Shown one piece after another: positions 23,756 to 34,947 of a stretch of 64,000 nt of DNA. Each line of letters opens with the position of its first letter. Position 1 is the first letter of the stretch. The position numbers and the translations under genes are program-made. This DNA is from Phocoena phocoena. Lineage: Eukaryota > Chordata > Mammalia > Artiodactyla > Phocoenidae. The stretch lies in NCBI RefSeq assembly GCF_963924675.1, contig NC_089224.1:43939158-44003157 (forward strand), read 5' to 3'. The notes beneath the pieces were generated by a model. It was given only the letters and a program-made list of their open reading frames with translations, ran no database searches and was not told the DNA's origin.

Positions 23756-25134
23756 TGGAAGAGTAACACGCGGAGATCACCTTCCTCCCCACAGATATAC
23801 CAGAAATACATCTATACATGGAGCAACTCCTACAGGACACCTACTGAATGCTGGCAGAAGACCTCAGACCTCCCAAAAGGCGAGAAACCCCCCACGTACC
23901 TGGGTAGGGCAAAAGAAAAAAGAAAAAACAGAGACAAAAGAATAGGGACGGGACCCGCACCAGTGGGAGGGGGCTGTGAAGGAGGAAAGGTTTCCACACA
24001 CTAGGAAGCACCTTCGCGGGCAGAGACTGCGGGTGGTGGAGGGGGAAAGCTTCGGAGCCGCAGAGAAGAGCACAGCAACAGGGGTGCGGAGGGCAAAGCG
24101 GAGAGATTCCTGCACAGAGGATCGGTGCTGACCAGCACTCACCAGTCCGAGAGGCTTGTCTGCTCACGCGCCGGGGCGGGCGCCTAGAGTTGAGGCTCAG
24201 GATTCGGTCGGAGCGCTGGGAGAGGACTGGGGCTGGCGGCGTGAACACAGCCTGCAGGGAGTTAGTGCGCCACAGCTAGCTGGGAGGGAGTCCGGGGAAA
24301 AGTCTGGACCTGCTGAAGAGGAAAGAGACGTTTTCTTCCCTCTTTGTTTCCTGGTACACGAGGAGAGGGGATTAAGAGCGCTGCTTAAAGGAGCTCCAGA
24401 GACAGGCGCGAGCCGCCGCTAAAAGTGCAGACCCAAGAGACGGGCATGAGACGCTAAGGCGGCTGCTGCTGCCGCCACCAAGAAGCCTGTGTGCGAGCAC
24501 AGGTCACTATCCACACCCCCCTTCCAGGGAGCCTGTGCAGCCCGCCACTGCCAGAGTCCCGGGATCCAGGGACAACTCCCCCGGGAGAACACACGTTACG
24601 CCTCAGGGTGGTGCAACATCATGCCGGCCTCTGTCGCCGCAGGCTCGCCCCCAGCCCGACTGAGCCAGAGCCCCCGAATCAGCGGCTCCTTTAACCCCGT
24701 CCTGTCAGAGCGAAGAACAGACGCCCTCCGGCGACATACACGCAGAGGTGGGGCCAAATCCAAAGCTGAGCCCCTGGTAGCTGTGAGGATAAAGAAGAGA
24801 AAGGGAAATCTCTCCCAGCAGCCTCAGAAGCAGCGGGTTAAAGCTCCACAATCAACTTGATGTACCCTGCATCTGTGGAATATATGAATAGACAACGAAT
24901 CATCCCAAATTAAGGAGGTGGACTTTAAGAGCAAGATTTATGATTTTTTCCCTTTTTCCTCTTTTTGTGAGTGGGTATGTGTATGCTTCTGTGAGAGATT
25001 TTGTCTGTATAGCTTTGCTTCCACCATTTGTCCTAGGGTTCTGTCCGTCCGTTTTGTTTTGTTTTGCTTTGTTTTTAAAATTTCTTTTCTTAATAATTAT
25101 TTTTTATTTTAATAACTTTATTTTATTTTAATTT

Positions 25135-25250
25135 ATCTTCTTTCTTTCTTTTTTTCCGTCCTTCCCTCCTTCCTTCCTTCCTTCCTCCCTCCCGCCCTCC
25201 CTCTCTTTCTTTCTTTCTCCCTTTCTTTCTTTCTTTCTACTTCTACTAAT
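25135..25250 (+). repeat. Homopyrimidine (CTTT/CCTT)n tract in L1 5'UTR
   Basis: Almost uninterrupted C and T, with TTTC, TTCC and CCCTCC units. Such a tract lies at this position in related artiodactyl L1 5'UTRs as I remember them. Purine-strand mirror symmetry makes triplex formation possible, but that is not shown. Confidence 0.9.
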
Positions 25251-25782
25251 ACTTTATTTCTACTTTTTCTCCCTTTTATTCTGAGCCATGTGGATGAAAG
25301 GCTCATGGCGCTGCAGCCAGGAGTCAGTGCTATGCCTCTGAGGTGGGAGAGCCAACTTCAGGACACTGGTCCACAAGAGACCTCCCAGCTCCACATAATA
25401 TCAAACAGTGAAAATCTCACAGAGATCTCCATCTCAACACCAGCACCCAGCTTCACTCAACGACCAGCAAGCTACACTGCTGGACATCCTATGCCAAACA
25501 ACTTTCAAGACAGGAACACAACCCCACCCATTAGCAGAGAGGCTGCCTAAAATCATAACAAGTCCACAGACACCCCAAAACACACCAACAGACATGGACC
25601 TGCCACCAGAAAGAAAAGATCCAGCCTCATCCACCAGAACACAGGCACTAGTCCCCTCCACCAGGAAGCCAACACAACCCACTGAAGCAACTTTAACCAC
25701 TGGGGACAGACACCAAAAACAATAGGAACTACGAACCCGCAGCCTGCAAAAAGGAGACCCCAAACACAGTAAGATAAGCAAA

Positions 25783-26664
25783 ATGAGAAGACATAAAAAC
25801 ACACAGCAGATGAAGGAGCAAGATAAAAACCCACCAGACATAACAAATGAAGAGGAACTAGGCAGTCTACCTGAAAAAGAATTCAGAATAATGATAGTAA
25901 AGATGATCCAAAATCTTGGAAATAGAATAGAGAAAATGCAAGAAACATTTAACAAGGAACTAGAAGAACTAAAGAGGAAACAAACAATGATGAAAAACAC
26001 AATAAATGAAATTAAAAATACTCTAGAAGGGATCAGTAGCAGAATAACAGAGGCAGAAGAATGGATAAGTGACCTGGAGGATAAAATAGTGGAAATAACT
26101 ACTACAGACCAGAATAAAGAAAAAAGAATGAAAAGAACTGAGGACAGTCTCAGAGACCTCTGGGACAACACTAAATGCATCAACATTCGAATTATAGGGG
26201 TTCCAGAAGAAGAAGAGAAAAAGAAAGGGACTGAGAAAATATTTGAAGAGATTATAGTTGAAAACTTCCCTAATATGGAAAAGGAAATAGTTAATCAAGT
26301 CCAGGAAGCACAGAGAGTCCCATACAGGATAAATCCAAGGAAAAGTATGCCAAGACACATATTAATCAAACTGTCAAAAATTAAATACAAAGAAAAATAT
26401 TAAAAGCAGCAAGGGAAAAATAACACACAAGTGAATCCCCATAAGGTTAACAGCTGATCTTTCAGCAGAAACTCTGCAAGCCAGAAGGGACTGGCAGGAC
26501 ATATTTAAAGTGATGAAGGAGAAAAACCTGCAACCAAGATTACTCTATCCAGCAAGGATCTCATTCAGATTTGATGGAGAAATTTAAACCTTTACAGACA
26601 AAAGCTGAGAGAGTTCAGCACCACCAAACCAGCTTTACAACAACTGCTAAAGGAACTTCTCTAG
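25783..26664 (+). pseudogene. L1 ORF1 (RNA-binding chaperone), frameshifted
   Basis: ORF1p is the L1 nucleic-acid chaperone that coats L1 RNA as a trimer. The open frame from 25783 runs 206 residues: a charged N-terminus, a coiled coil (about residues 45-125, heptad-like Lys/Glu/Ile/Leu with 'NTINEIKNTLEGISSRI'), and an RRM beginning near 'NIRIIGVPE' (residues about 134-142). At about 26390-26400 a one-base deletion relative to the related ORF1 shape brings a TAA into frame (26401-26403). The remaining C-terminal domain is still readable downstream with further short deletions near 26420 and 26601, ending at TAG 26662-26664. So the trimer coiled coil would be made without its C-terminal RNA-binding domain. 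Start chosen at the ATG after AAGCAAA. Spacer to ORF2 is 58 bases, usual for L1. Confidence 0.92.
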
Positions 26665-26722
26665 GCAAGAAACACAAGAGAAGGAAAAGACCTACAATAA
26701 TGAAACCAAAACAATTAAGAAA

Positions 26723-29700
26723 ATGGGAATAGGAACATACATATCGATAATTGCCTTAAATGTAAATGGACTAAATGCTCCCACCAAAAGACACAGATTG
26801 GCTAAATGTATACAAAAACAAGACCGATATATTTGCTGTCTACAAGAGACCCACTTCAGACCTAGAGACACATACAGACTGAAAATAAGGGGATGGAAAA
26901 AGACATTTCATGCAAATGGAAACCAAAAGAAAGCTGGAGTAGCAATTCTCATATCAGACAAAATAGACTTTAAAATAAAGACTATTAGAAGAGACAAAGA
27001 AGGACACTACATAATGATCAAGGGATCAATCCAAGAAGAAGATATAACAATTGTAAATATTTATACAACCAACATAGGAGCACCTCAATACATAAGGCAA
27101 ATACTAACAGCCATAAAAGGGGAAATCGACAGTAACACATTCATAGTGGGGGACTTTAACACCCCAATTTCACCAATGGACAGATCATCCAAAATGAAAA
27201 TAAATAAGGAAACACAAGCTTTAAATGATACTTTAAACTAGGTGGACTTAATTGATATTTATAGGACATTCCATCCAAAAACAACAGAATACATATTTTT
27301 CTCAAGTGCTCATGGAACATTCTCCAGGATAGATCATATCTTGGGTCACAAACCAAGCCTTGGTAAATTTAACAAAATTGAAATTGTATCAAGTATCTTT
27401 TCCGACCACAACACTATGAGACCAGATATCAATTACAGGAAAAGATCTGTACAAAATAAAAACACATGGAGGCTAAACAATACACTACTTAATAACGAAG
27501 TGATCACTGAAGAAATCAAAGAGGAAATCCAAAAATACCTAGAAACAAATGACAATGGAGACACGACGACACAAAATCTATGCGACGCAACAAAAGCAGT
27601 TCTTAGAGGGAAGTTTATAGCAGTACAATCCTACCTTAGGAAACAGGAAACATCTCGAATATACAACCTAACCTTGCACCTAAAGCAATTAGAAAAAGAA
27701 GAACAAAAATCTCCAAAGTTAGCAGAAGGAAAGAAATAAAAAAATTAGATCAGAAATAAATGAAAAAGAAATGAAGGAAACGACAGCAAAGATCAATAAA
27801 ACTAAAAGCTGGTTCTTTGAGAAGATAAAAAAAATTGATAAACCATCAGCCAGACTCATCAAGAAAAAAGGAAGAAGACTCAAATCAATAGAATTAGAAA
27901 TGAAAAAGGAGAAGTAACAACTGACACTGCAGAAATACAAAAGATCATGAGAGATTACTACAAGCAACTGTATGCCAATAATATGGTCAACCTGGAAGAA
28001 ATGGACAAATTCTTAGAAATGCACAACCTGCAAAGACTGAATCAGGAAGAAATAGAAAATATAAACAGACCAATCACAAGCACTGAAATTGAAACTGGAT
28101 TAAAAATCTTCCAACAAACAAAAGCCCAGGACCAGATGGCTTCACAGGCGAATTCTATCAAACATTTAGAGAAGAGCTAACACCTATCCTTCTCAAACTC
28201 TTCCAAAATATAGCAGAGGGAGGAACACCCCCAAACTCATTCTACGAGGCCACCATCACCCTGATACCAAAACCAGACACGATGTCACAAAGAAAGACAA
28301 CTACAGGCCAATATCACTGACGAACATAGATGCAAAAATCCTCAAGAAAATACTAGCAAACAGAATCCAACAGCACATTAAACAGATCATACACCATGAT
28401 CAAGTGGGGTGTATTCCAGTAATGCAAGGATTCTTCAATATATGCACATCAATCAATGTGATACACCATATTAACAAATTGAAGGAGAAAAACCATATGA
28501 TCATCTCAATAGATGCAGAGAAAGCTTTTGACAAAATTCAACACCCATTTATGATAAAACCCTGCAAAACGTAGGCATAGAGGGAACTTTACTCAACATA
28601 ATAAAGGCCATATATGACAAACCCACAGTGAACATCGTCCTCAATGGTGAAAAATTGAAAGCACTTCCACTAAGATCAGGAACAAGACAAGGTTGCCCAC
28701 TCTCACCACTCTTATTCAACATAGTTTTGGAAGTTTTAGCCACAGCAATCAGAGAAGAAAAGGAAATAAAAGGAATCCAAATCAGAAAAGAAGAAGTAAA
28801 GCTGTCACTGTTTGCAGTTGACATGATACTATACATAGAGAATCCTAAAGATGCTACCAGAAAACTGTTAGAGCTAATCAATGAATTTGGTAAAGTAGCA
28901 GGATACAAAAATAATGCACAGAAATCTCTGGCATTCCTATACACTAATGATGAAAAATCTGAAAGTGAAATCAAGAAAACACTCCCATTTACCATTGCAA
29001 CAAAAAGAATAAAATATCTAGGAATAAACCTACCTAAGGAGATAAAAGACCTGTATGCAGAAAATTATAAGACACTGAGGAAAGAAATTGAAGATGATAC
29101 AAATAGATGGAGAGATATACCACGTTCTTGGATTGGAAGAATCAACAATATGAAAAAGACTCTACTACCCAAAGCAATCTACAGATTCAATGCAATCCCT
29201 ATCAAACTACCACTGGCATTTTTCACAGAACTAGAACAAAAAATTTCACAATTTGTATGGAAACACAAAACACCCTGAATAGCCAAAGCAATTTTGAGAA
29301 CGAAAAACAGATCTGGAGGAATCAGGCTCCCTGACTTCAGACTATACTACAAAGCTACAGAGAGTATGGTACTGGCAGAAAAACAGAAAGAGAGATCAAT
29401 GGAACAGGATAGAAAGCCCAGAGATAAAGCCATGTACATATGGTCACCTTATCTTTGATAAAGGAGGCAGGAATGTACAGTGGAGAAAGGACAGCCTCTT
29501 CAATAAGTGGTGCTGGGTAAACTGGACAGGTACATGTAAAAGTATGAGATTAGATCACTCCCTAACACCATACACAAAAATAAACTCAAAATGGATTAAA
29601 GACCTAAATGTAACGCCAGAAACTATCAAACTCTTAGAGGAAAACATAGGCAGAACACTCTATGACATAAATCACAGCAAGATCCTTTTTGACCCACCTC

Positions 29701-30521
29701 CTCGAGAAATGGAAATAAAAACAAAAATAAACAAATGGGACCTAATGAAACTTCAAGGCTTTTGCACAGCAACGAAAACCATAAACAAGACCAAAAGACA
29801 ACCCTCAGAATGGGAGAGAATATTTGCAAATGAAGCAACTGACAGAGGATTAATCTCCAAAATTTATAAGCAGTTCATGCAGCTCAATAACAAAAAAGCA
29901 AACAACCGAATCCAAAAATGGGCAGAAGACCTAAACAGACATTTCTCCAAAGAAGATATACAGATTGCCAACAAACACATGGAAGAATGCTCAACATCAC
30001 TAATCATTAGAGAAATGCAAATCAAAACTACAATGAGATATCATCTCACAACAGTCAGAATGGCCATCATCAAAAAATCTAGAAACAATAAATGCTGGAG
30101 GGGGTGGAGAAAAGGGAACCCTCTTGTACTGTTGGTGGGAATGTAAATTGATACAGCCATTGTGGAGAAGAGTATGGAGGTTCCTTAAAAAACTACAAAT
30201 AGAACTACCATATGACCCAGCAATCCCACTAGGCATATACCCTGAGAAAACCATAATTCAAAAAGAGTCATGTACCAAAATATTCATTGCAGCTCTATTT
30301 ACAATAGCCCGGAGATGGAAACAACCTAAGTGTCCATCATCGGATGAATGGATAAAGAAGATGTGGCCCATATATACAATGGAATATTACTCAGCCATAA
30401 AAAGAAACAAATTGAGCTATTTGTAATGAGGTGGATGGACCTAGAGTCTGTCATTCAGAGTGAAGTAAGTGAGAAAGAGAAAGACAAATACCATATGCTA
30501 AAACATATATATGGAATTTAA
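26723..30521 (+). pseudogene. L1 ORF2 (endonuclease / reverse transcriptase), multiply broken
   Basis: ORF2p nicks target DNA and reverse-transcribes L1 RNA. Endonuclease motifs are all present: NVNGLN (N13), LQETHF (E42), VGDFN (D144), the RIDH aspartate (about D204) and SDH (H229), each one residue earlier than the usual human numbering. The chain is cut by an in-frame TAG at 27239-27241 (AAG to TAG by one base) within the endonuclease. A frameshift near 27735 (a short deletion) and another near 28105 follow; the frame returns at 27947 and 28628. The reverse transcriptase keeps [12 protein letters not shown], but the catalytic FADD box reads FAVD (28811-28822), so one essential aspartate is Val. 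A TGA at 29276-29278 replaces the expected CGA. Two more frame changes follow, at about 30100-30115 in the Cys-rich end (CWRG... loses its spacing) and at about 30405. Natural end at 30519-30521. Confidence 0.95.
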
Positions 30522-30897
30522 GAAAAAAATATGTCATGAAGAACCTAGGGGTAAGACAGGAATAAAGACACAGACCTACTAGAGAATGGACTTGAGGATA
30601 TGGGGTGGAGGAAGGGTAAGCTGTGAGAAAGCAAGACAGAGGCATGGACATGTATACACTATCAAATGTAAGGTAGATAGCTAATGGGAATCAGCCACAT
30701 AGCACAGGGAGATCAGCTCGGTGCTTTGTGACCGCCTGGAGGGGTGGGATAGGGAGGGTGGGAGGAAAGGAGACGCAAGAGGGAAGAGATATGGGAACAT
30801 ATGTATATGTATAACTGATTCACTTTGTTATAAAGCAGAAACTAACACACCATTGTAAAGCAATTATACTCCAATAAAGATGTAAAAAAAAAAAAAA
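30522..30897 (+). other. L1 3'UTR, G-rich block, poly-A signal and tail
   Basis: G-rich block at 30741-30764, AATAAAG near 30873 and A-tail 30884-30897. Matches 1-433 and 19170-19809 closely. Confidence 0.9.
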
Positions 30898-31589
30898 GAA
30901 ATGCTCAGCAGGATCTAAAAATAATTGTAAATATATATATATACAGTAAAGGCATGTTTAATTGTGATCCAGAACACACACCAACAAACGCACGTGCATG
31001 AATTGGAAACTAACTGTCATAACACTTTACTTATCCTTATATATATGATATCCTAAAAAATCTTTCTTCTATTCTATTTCATTTTATTATAAATTCTTAC
31101 ATGCTGATTATAACCACCTGATTGATTTTGTGATCTACTAATAGGCCTTAAGAATCTGTTTTAAAAACCACTAATCTGAAGTAAGCTATTCATTTTACAG
31201 ATAGAAGAGTAAAATCTTTGACAAATAAACTCACTGCTTTGAGAACTCATGTCAGAATTCAGTAAAATCCAGTTTTTATTGTTATTTCTTTTATCTTTGT
31301 CGTAATGTATTATTCTGCTCTGTTTGAAAGCATAACCGTAATATATGTAAGTTAATTTGATCATTATGTGGAAAAATTTCATAATACATTTCTGAAATAT
31401 AAGGGGCTGACCTCTTGCAGATTAATAGTGTAAAACTGCATTTTGTGGAAAAGTTAATTCTTTCGCATTTTGAACTATAACCAGCCATTTCAGAACAGAG
31501 TTGAAGTCACTGAAGGTTACATTCCAAGAAGTCTACAACATCAGAGGTCAAGCCATTTGCTTTTTGCAGTTTAAGATCGTATATCTTAA
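30898..31589. other. Unassigned sequence
   Basis: AT-rich flank of the L1; a short (TA)n at about 30933-30945. No gene or repeat recognised. Confidence 0.45.
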
Positions 31590-32232
31590 AGGATTAATCT
31601 CCAAAATATACAGGCAACTCATGCAGCTCAATATCAAAAAAACAAACAACCCAGTCCAAAAAATGGGCAGAAGACCTAAATAGACTTTCTCCAAAGAAGA
31701 TATACACATTGCCAAGAAACACATGAAAGGATGCTCAACATCACTGATCATTAGAGAAATGCAAATCAAAACTACAGTGAGGTATCACCTCACACCAGTC
31801 AGAACGGCCATCAACAAAAAATCTACAAACCATAAATGCTGGAGAGGGTGCGGAGAAAGGGGAATCCTCTTGCACTGTTGGTGGTAATGTAAATTGATAC
31901 ATCCACTAAGGAGAACAGTATGTAGGTTCCTCAGAAAACTAAAAATAGAACTACCATATGACCCAGAAATCCCACTACTGGGCATATACCCTGAGAAAAC
32001 CATAATTCAAAGAGTCATGTACCACAGTGTTCATTGCAGCTCTATTTGCAATACCCATGACATGGAAGCAACCTAAGTGTCCATTGACAGATGAATGGAT
32101 AAAGAAGATGTGGCACATATATACAATGGAATATTACTCAGCCATAAAAAGAAACTAAATTGAGTTATTTGTAGCGAGGTGGATGGACCTAGAGAAGGTC
32201 ATGCAGAGTGAAGTAAGTCAGAAAGAAAATGC
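31590..32232 (+). mobile_element. L1 ORF2 fragment lacking 3'UTR and poly-A
   Basis: Begins at about AAAGGATTAATCTCCAAAATA and runs through the Cys-rich end of ORF2, stopping at AAGTAAGTCAGAAAGAAAATG. The 3'UTR and A-tail of normal L1 copies are absent. No duplication is seen. Either a deletion removed the end, or priming occurred at the internal A-rich CAGAAAGAGAAA site of the L1 RNA. Frames on both strands here are pieces of ORF2 and its complement. Confidence 0.92.
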
Positions 32233-33990
32233 ATCCAATATGCCTCAGGGCATGGACAGTCCCCATTACTACTCCTGTTTCATAATGGTTTTTATACTTG
32301 ATAATAACAAAGAACGATGACAAAAGAATTTATAAGAAATAGATAAAATTAGCAATGGGGATATTACTGAAGATAAATATTGAGCCTGTCAAATAATGAG
32401 TATAATAAAATGACAAAATAAAACTTCAGTACACATAAGAATATCACGTTACAGATACAGTAGGAAATCTAAATTGAGAAAGAAAATAAAATAATAAAAA
32501 AATGACAGAAATTAACCTATAAATAGGTTGATATCACCTACGACAAAGAACAATATAAAAAGAAATGAACAAAAAGAAAAAATGGAATGGGAAAAATTGT
32601 TAAAAAGTAATATAACCATTCTAAAAATTGGGTTGCTTGCTTCTTCTTACTGATTTGAGCACATTTCTTATATAGTCTAAATAATACTCTATTGTTAATG
32701 AAAGCCATTATACTTATATATCTTCTGCTGGTCTGTGGCCAGTCTTTTACATTTTTGTAAATATATATACATTTTGATATACATGATCTTATAATTAAAT
32801 ATATATAGTATATTTAAAATATGTTATTGTTATAAAATAATTCTATCATATTTTTATAATAGTTTTAAAGTTTCAGTATTAATATTTATATCTTATTACA
32901 TATGGAATTGATTTTTATGTAGGTGCAGACAAGAAATGTAATTTTACTGTGCTATTTTAATTTTTCTTGTGTCTTTAGGTTTATTTTTCTTTTCTTCCTA
33001 ACTTATTGATTTGAATATTTAGATCACTTTCCCTAGTATTTCTTATTTTCTGATAAATGATAAGAAGAAAAAGAATTATTTCTGTCTTACTTCAGCTACT
33101 GTATTTTGGAGTTTCTTTTTACAGCAGTATATTATGAATGCTAGATAACAGCATTACTATTATTGGTAAACTTCCTTGTGTGTTCTAGCCTGATCACTTC
33201 CAATGTTTCTCAGTTGAGAGATGAACCATCAAGATAGTATATCTTGACATTTTTCTTTATTATTTCCACGCTTTTAAACTGTAAACTATACTTTTTTGTG
33301 TGTGTGAGCAACTGACAAATCTATGAAATCAAGTGAAAGAAGATGTTAAATTCTTTATTATTTTATTATATTTATAAGGGAAACTTCATTATCCCTTTGG
33401 TACTTTGAAAGGACAGAGTGTGTTGTCTATTTGACCCATGACTGTCTCTCATTAGTCTGTGCTTGTGATTTCAGCCAGCCTATAATTACTGATGGAAATG
33501 ACTGAACTATCATCATCTGAAGTCTAGGAGAAAAGTCAACTCTAATTGTAATTTGGTCATAAGTAAGGACTGTACTTATGTCACCATTATTAAATATATG
33601 TACTTTTATTATGACAGTGAAATTCACTTTTCCCTCACTTAGTTGTGGAGCAGCCCAAAATGCTAGGTACCTTGAATTTCCTAACTGACAATCTCTGATG
33701 TCAATTCAGTTAGACTGCCATTCTAGGTATTAAGCTGGTGCAATCATAAGGCTTACTTTGCTTCTTTCTCTTTCCTTAAGGATCACAATGCTGCACTGTT
33801 TAATTGCCAAATCCTGGAAATAATTTTTTTTGGATATTTTAGTTGTTTCATATGTTTTAGTTGTTTAGTTGCTTCATGTGTTCTGTTTAAGATGTGTCCT
33901 GTTTAAGAATCTTTTATTAAACAATAGTCATGAAGATCATCTCTTATGTTTTCTTTCAGGTGCTTCATTGTTTCATACTTTTCATTTGTA
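32233..33990. other. Unassigned, AT-rich
   Basis: No gene or confident repeat. 32905-32930 has a short L1-like block (GGAATTGATTTTTATGTAGGTG, complement of an ORF2 segment), hinting that an old L1 may extend here. (TA)-rich near 32755-32830. Confidence 0.4.
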
Positions 33991-34520
33991 TCTACAATTC
34001 ACTGTGAATAAATTTTTGTGTATTATGTGAGGTAATTTTTTTCCAAATAAATATCCAACTAATCTGACATCATTTATTGAAAAGATCATGTTTATCCACT
34101 GAATTGCATAACACCTTTGCCATAACCAGATGACTGAATATATGATCCTGGGAGCATTGGTCCATTTGTCTATCCTCGCACCAGAAAGAGACTATTTTAA
34201 ATATGTTAAGTATTTAATCTGATAATGTGAGTCCTCGAACTTTATTCTTCTTTCAAAAATTGTATTACCTATCCAAGATTTCTTAATTTACAAATTCATT
34301 TTAGAATCAGCTTGTCAATTTATACACACATACCTGCAATGAATCTATAGGTAAATTTGCAGAGATTGACATTTTTACAATATTGATTCTATTAATACAT
34401 AAACCTGGTCTACTTGTCTATTTATTTATTTCTTCTAATTGAGCTTACAGTATGTTTTTTAATTACTTGCTCCATCCCTTGCATTTTTACAAACTGGTAG
34501 CTTTATCTAAAAGCTTGATT
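33991..34520 (-). mobile_element. Old L1 ORF2 fragment, minus strand
   Basis: The plus strand reads as the complement of ORF2: CATTTATTGAAAAGA, then GTGAGTCCTCGAACTTTATTCTTCTTTC, then TTAGAATCAGCTTGTCAATTT, then AATGAATCTATAGGTAAATTTGCAGAGA. These blocks come in the usual order with many substitutions, marking an old subfamily. Ends approximate. Confidence 0.85.
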
Positions 34521-34913
34521 ATCTTCAATTTAAATTTCACTACCTTAATTTTAAGAACTTTTTATATTTCTTATACAAAATTGCGGAAGTAACATACATT
34601 TGCTCTGACCTATTGAGTATGAGGAAAATAAAAAGTTTTGCAGGAAACTCGCTCTTGTTGCAGAAAAACAACATTTATCCATTTATCATAATGTACAAAT
34701 CTTTGGTGTCCTTTCTCATACAAATTTAGACTACTATACAGTCAATCTCTGTTGTGCTTTTTTATACGAATAGCATCATGTTAATCACATTACTATTGAA
34801 TTTGCGTTTGTTGCTGAAAAATAAAACATGAGTATTTCTGCAGTCAAGAGATTAGAGGTATGGCATTTTTTCTTGTATATGTGCAAAATTCTACTTCATA
34901 AGAAAGTTGTACA

Positions 34914-34947
34914 ATCACTTCTCAGCATTTTGGCTAAGATCAACTGA
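34914..34947 (+). pseudogene. U2 snRNA-derived pseudogene fragment (5' end only)
   Basis: ATCACTTCTCAGCATTTTGG followed by CTAAGATCAA corresponds to the 5' end of U2 snRNA (which starts ATCGCTTCTCGGCCTTTTGG). Four mismatches in about 33 positions, two of them G-to-A. The match stops after about 33 bases, so it is a 3'-truncated copy with no promoter. U2 retropseudogenes with variable 3' ends are known. A chance match this long is unlikely but the piece is short. Confidence 0.7.

Larger units (their letters stand above)
23736..25782 (+). promoter_or_regulatory. L1 5'UTR with internal promoter
   Basis: Unlike the flanks, 23990-24830 is GC- and CpG-rich. L1 5'UTRs carry an internal RNA polymerase II promoter; the YY1-like motif AAGATGG is at 23749-23755, about 14 bases from the element start, as in other mammalian L1s. 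Further in come a T-rich segment (24930-25130) and a homopyrimidine tract (25135-25250), then a GC-moderate part up to the ORF1 start. Short frames such as 23645-24004, 24156-24422 and 24489-24860 lie in this UTR and have no supporting domain. Confidence 0.8.
23736..30897 (+). mobile_element. Full-length L1 LINE (cetartiodactyl type), inactive
   Basis: About 7.2 kb with all parts in order: GC-rich 5'UTR, ORF1, inter-ORF spacer, ORF2, 3'UTR with G-rich block, AATAAAG signal near 30873 and A-tail at 30884-30897. The 5' end has the AAGATGG sequence typical of L1 starts. Both ORFs are broken. No convincing target-site duplication is visible: the left flank (...ATCAAGATATACAGA) and the right flank (GAAATGCTCAGCAGG...) do not match. 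Other copies in the window (1-433, 19170-19809) belong to the same 3'UTR type. Confidence 0.95.

Noticed and set aside
25434..26186. 250-residue open frame on the minus strand, the longest frame in the window
   Set aside because: It lies antisense to the L1 ORF1 and 5'UTR. Serine/leucine/isoleucine-rich content is what the complement of a Lys/Glu/Asn-rich coding region gives. No domain and no promoter evidence.
23736..30897. Candidate 'undescribed system' because of its many open frames
   Set aside because: All parts align in order with L1 5'UTR, ORF1, ORF2 and 3'UTR; it is a known element type.
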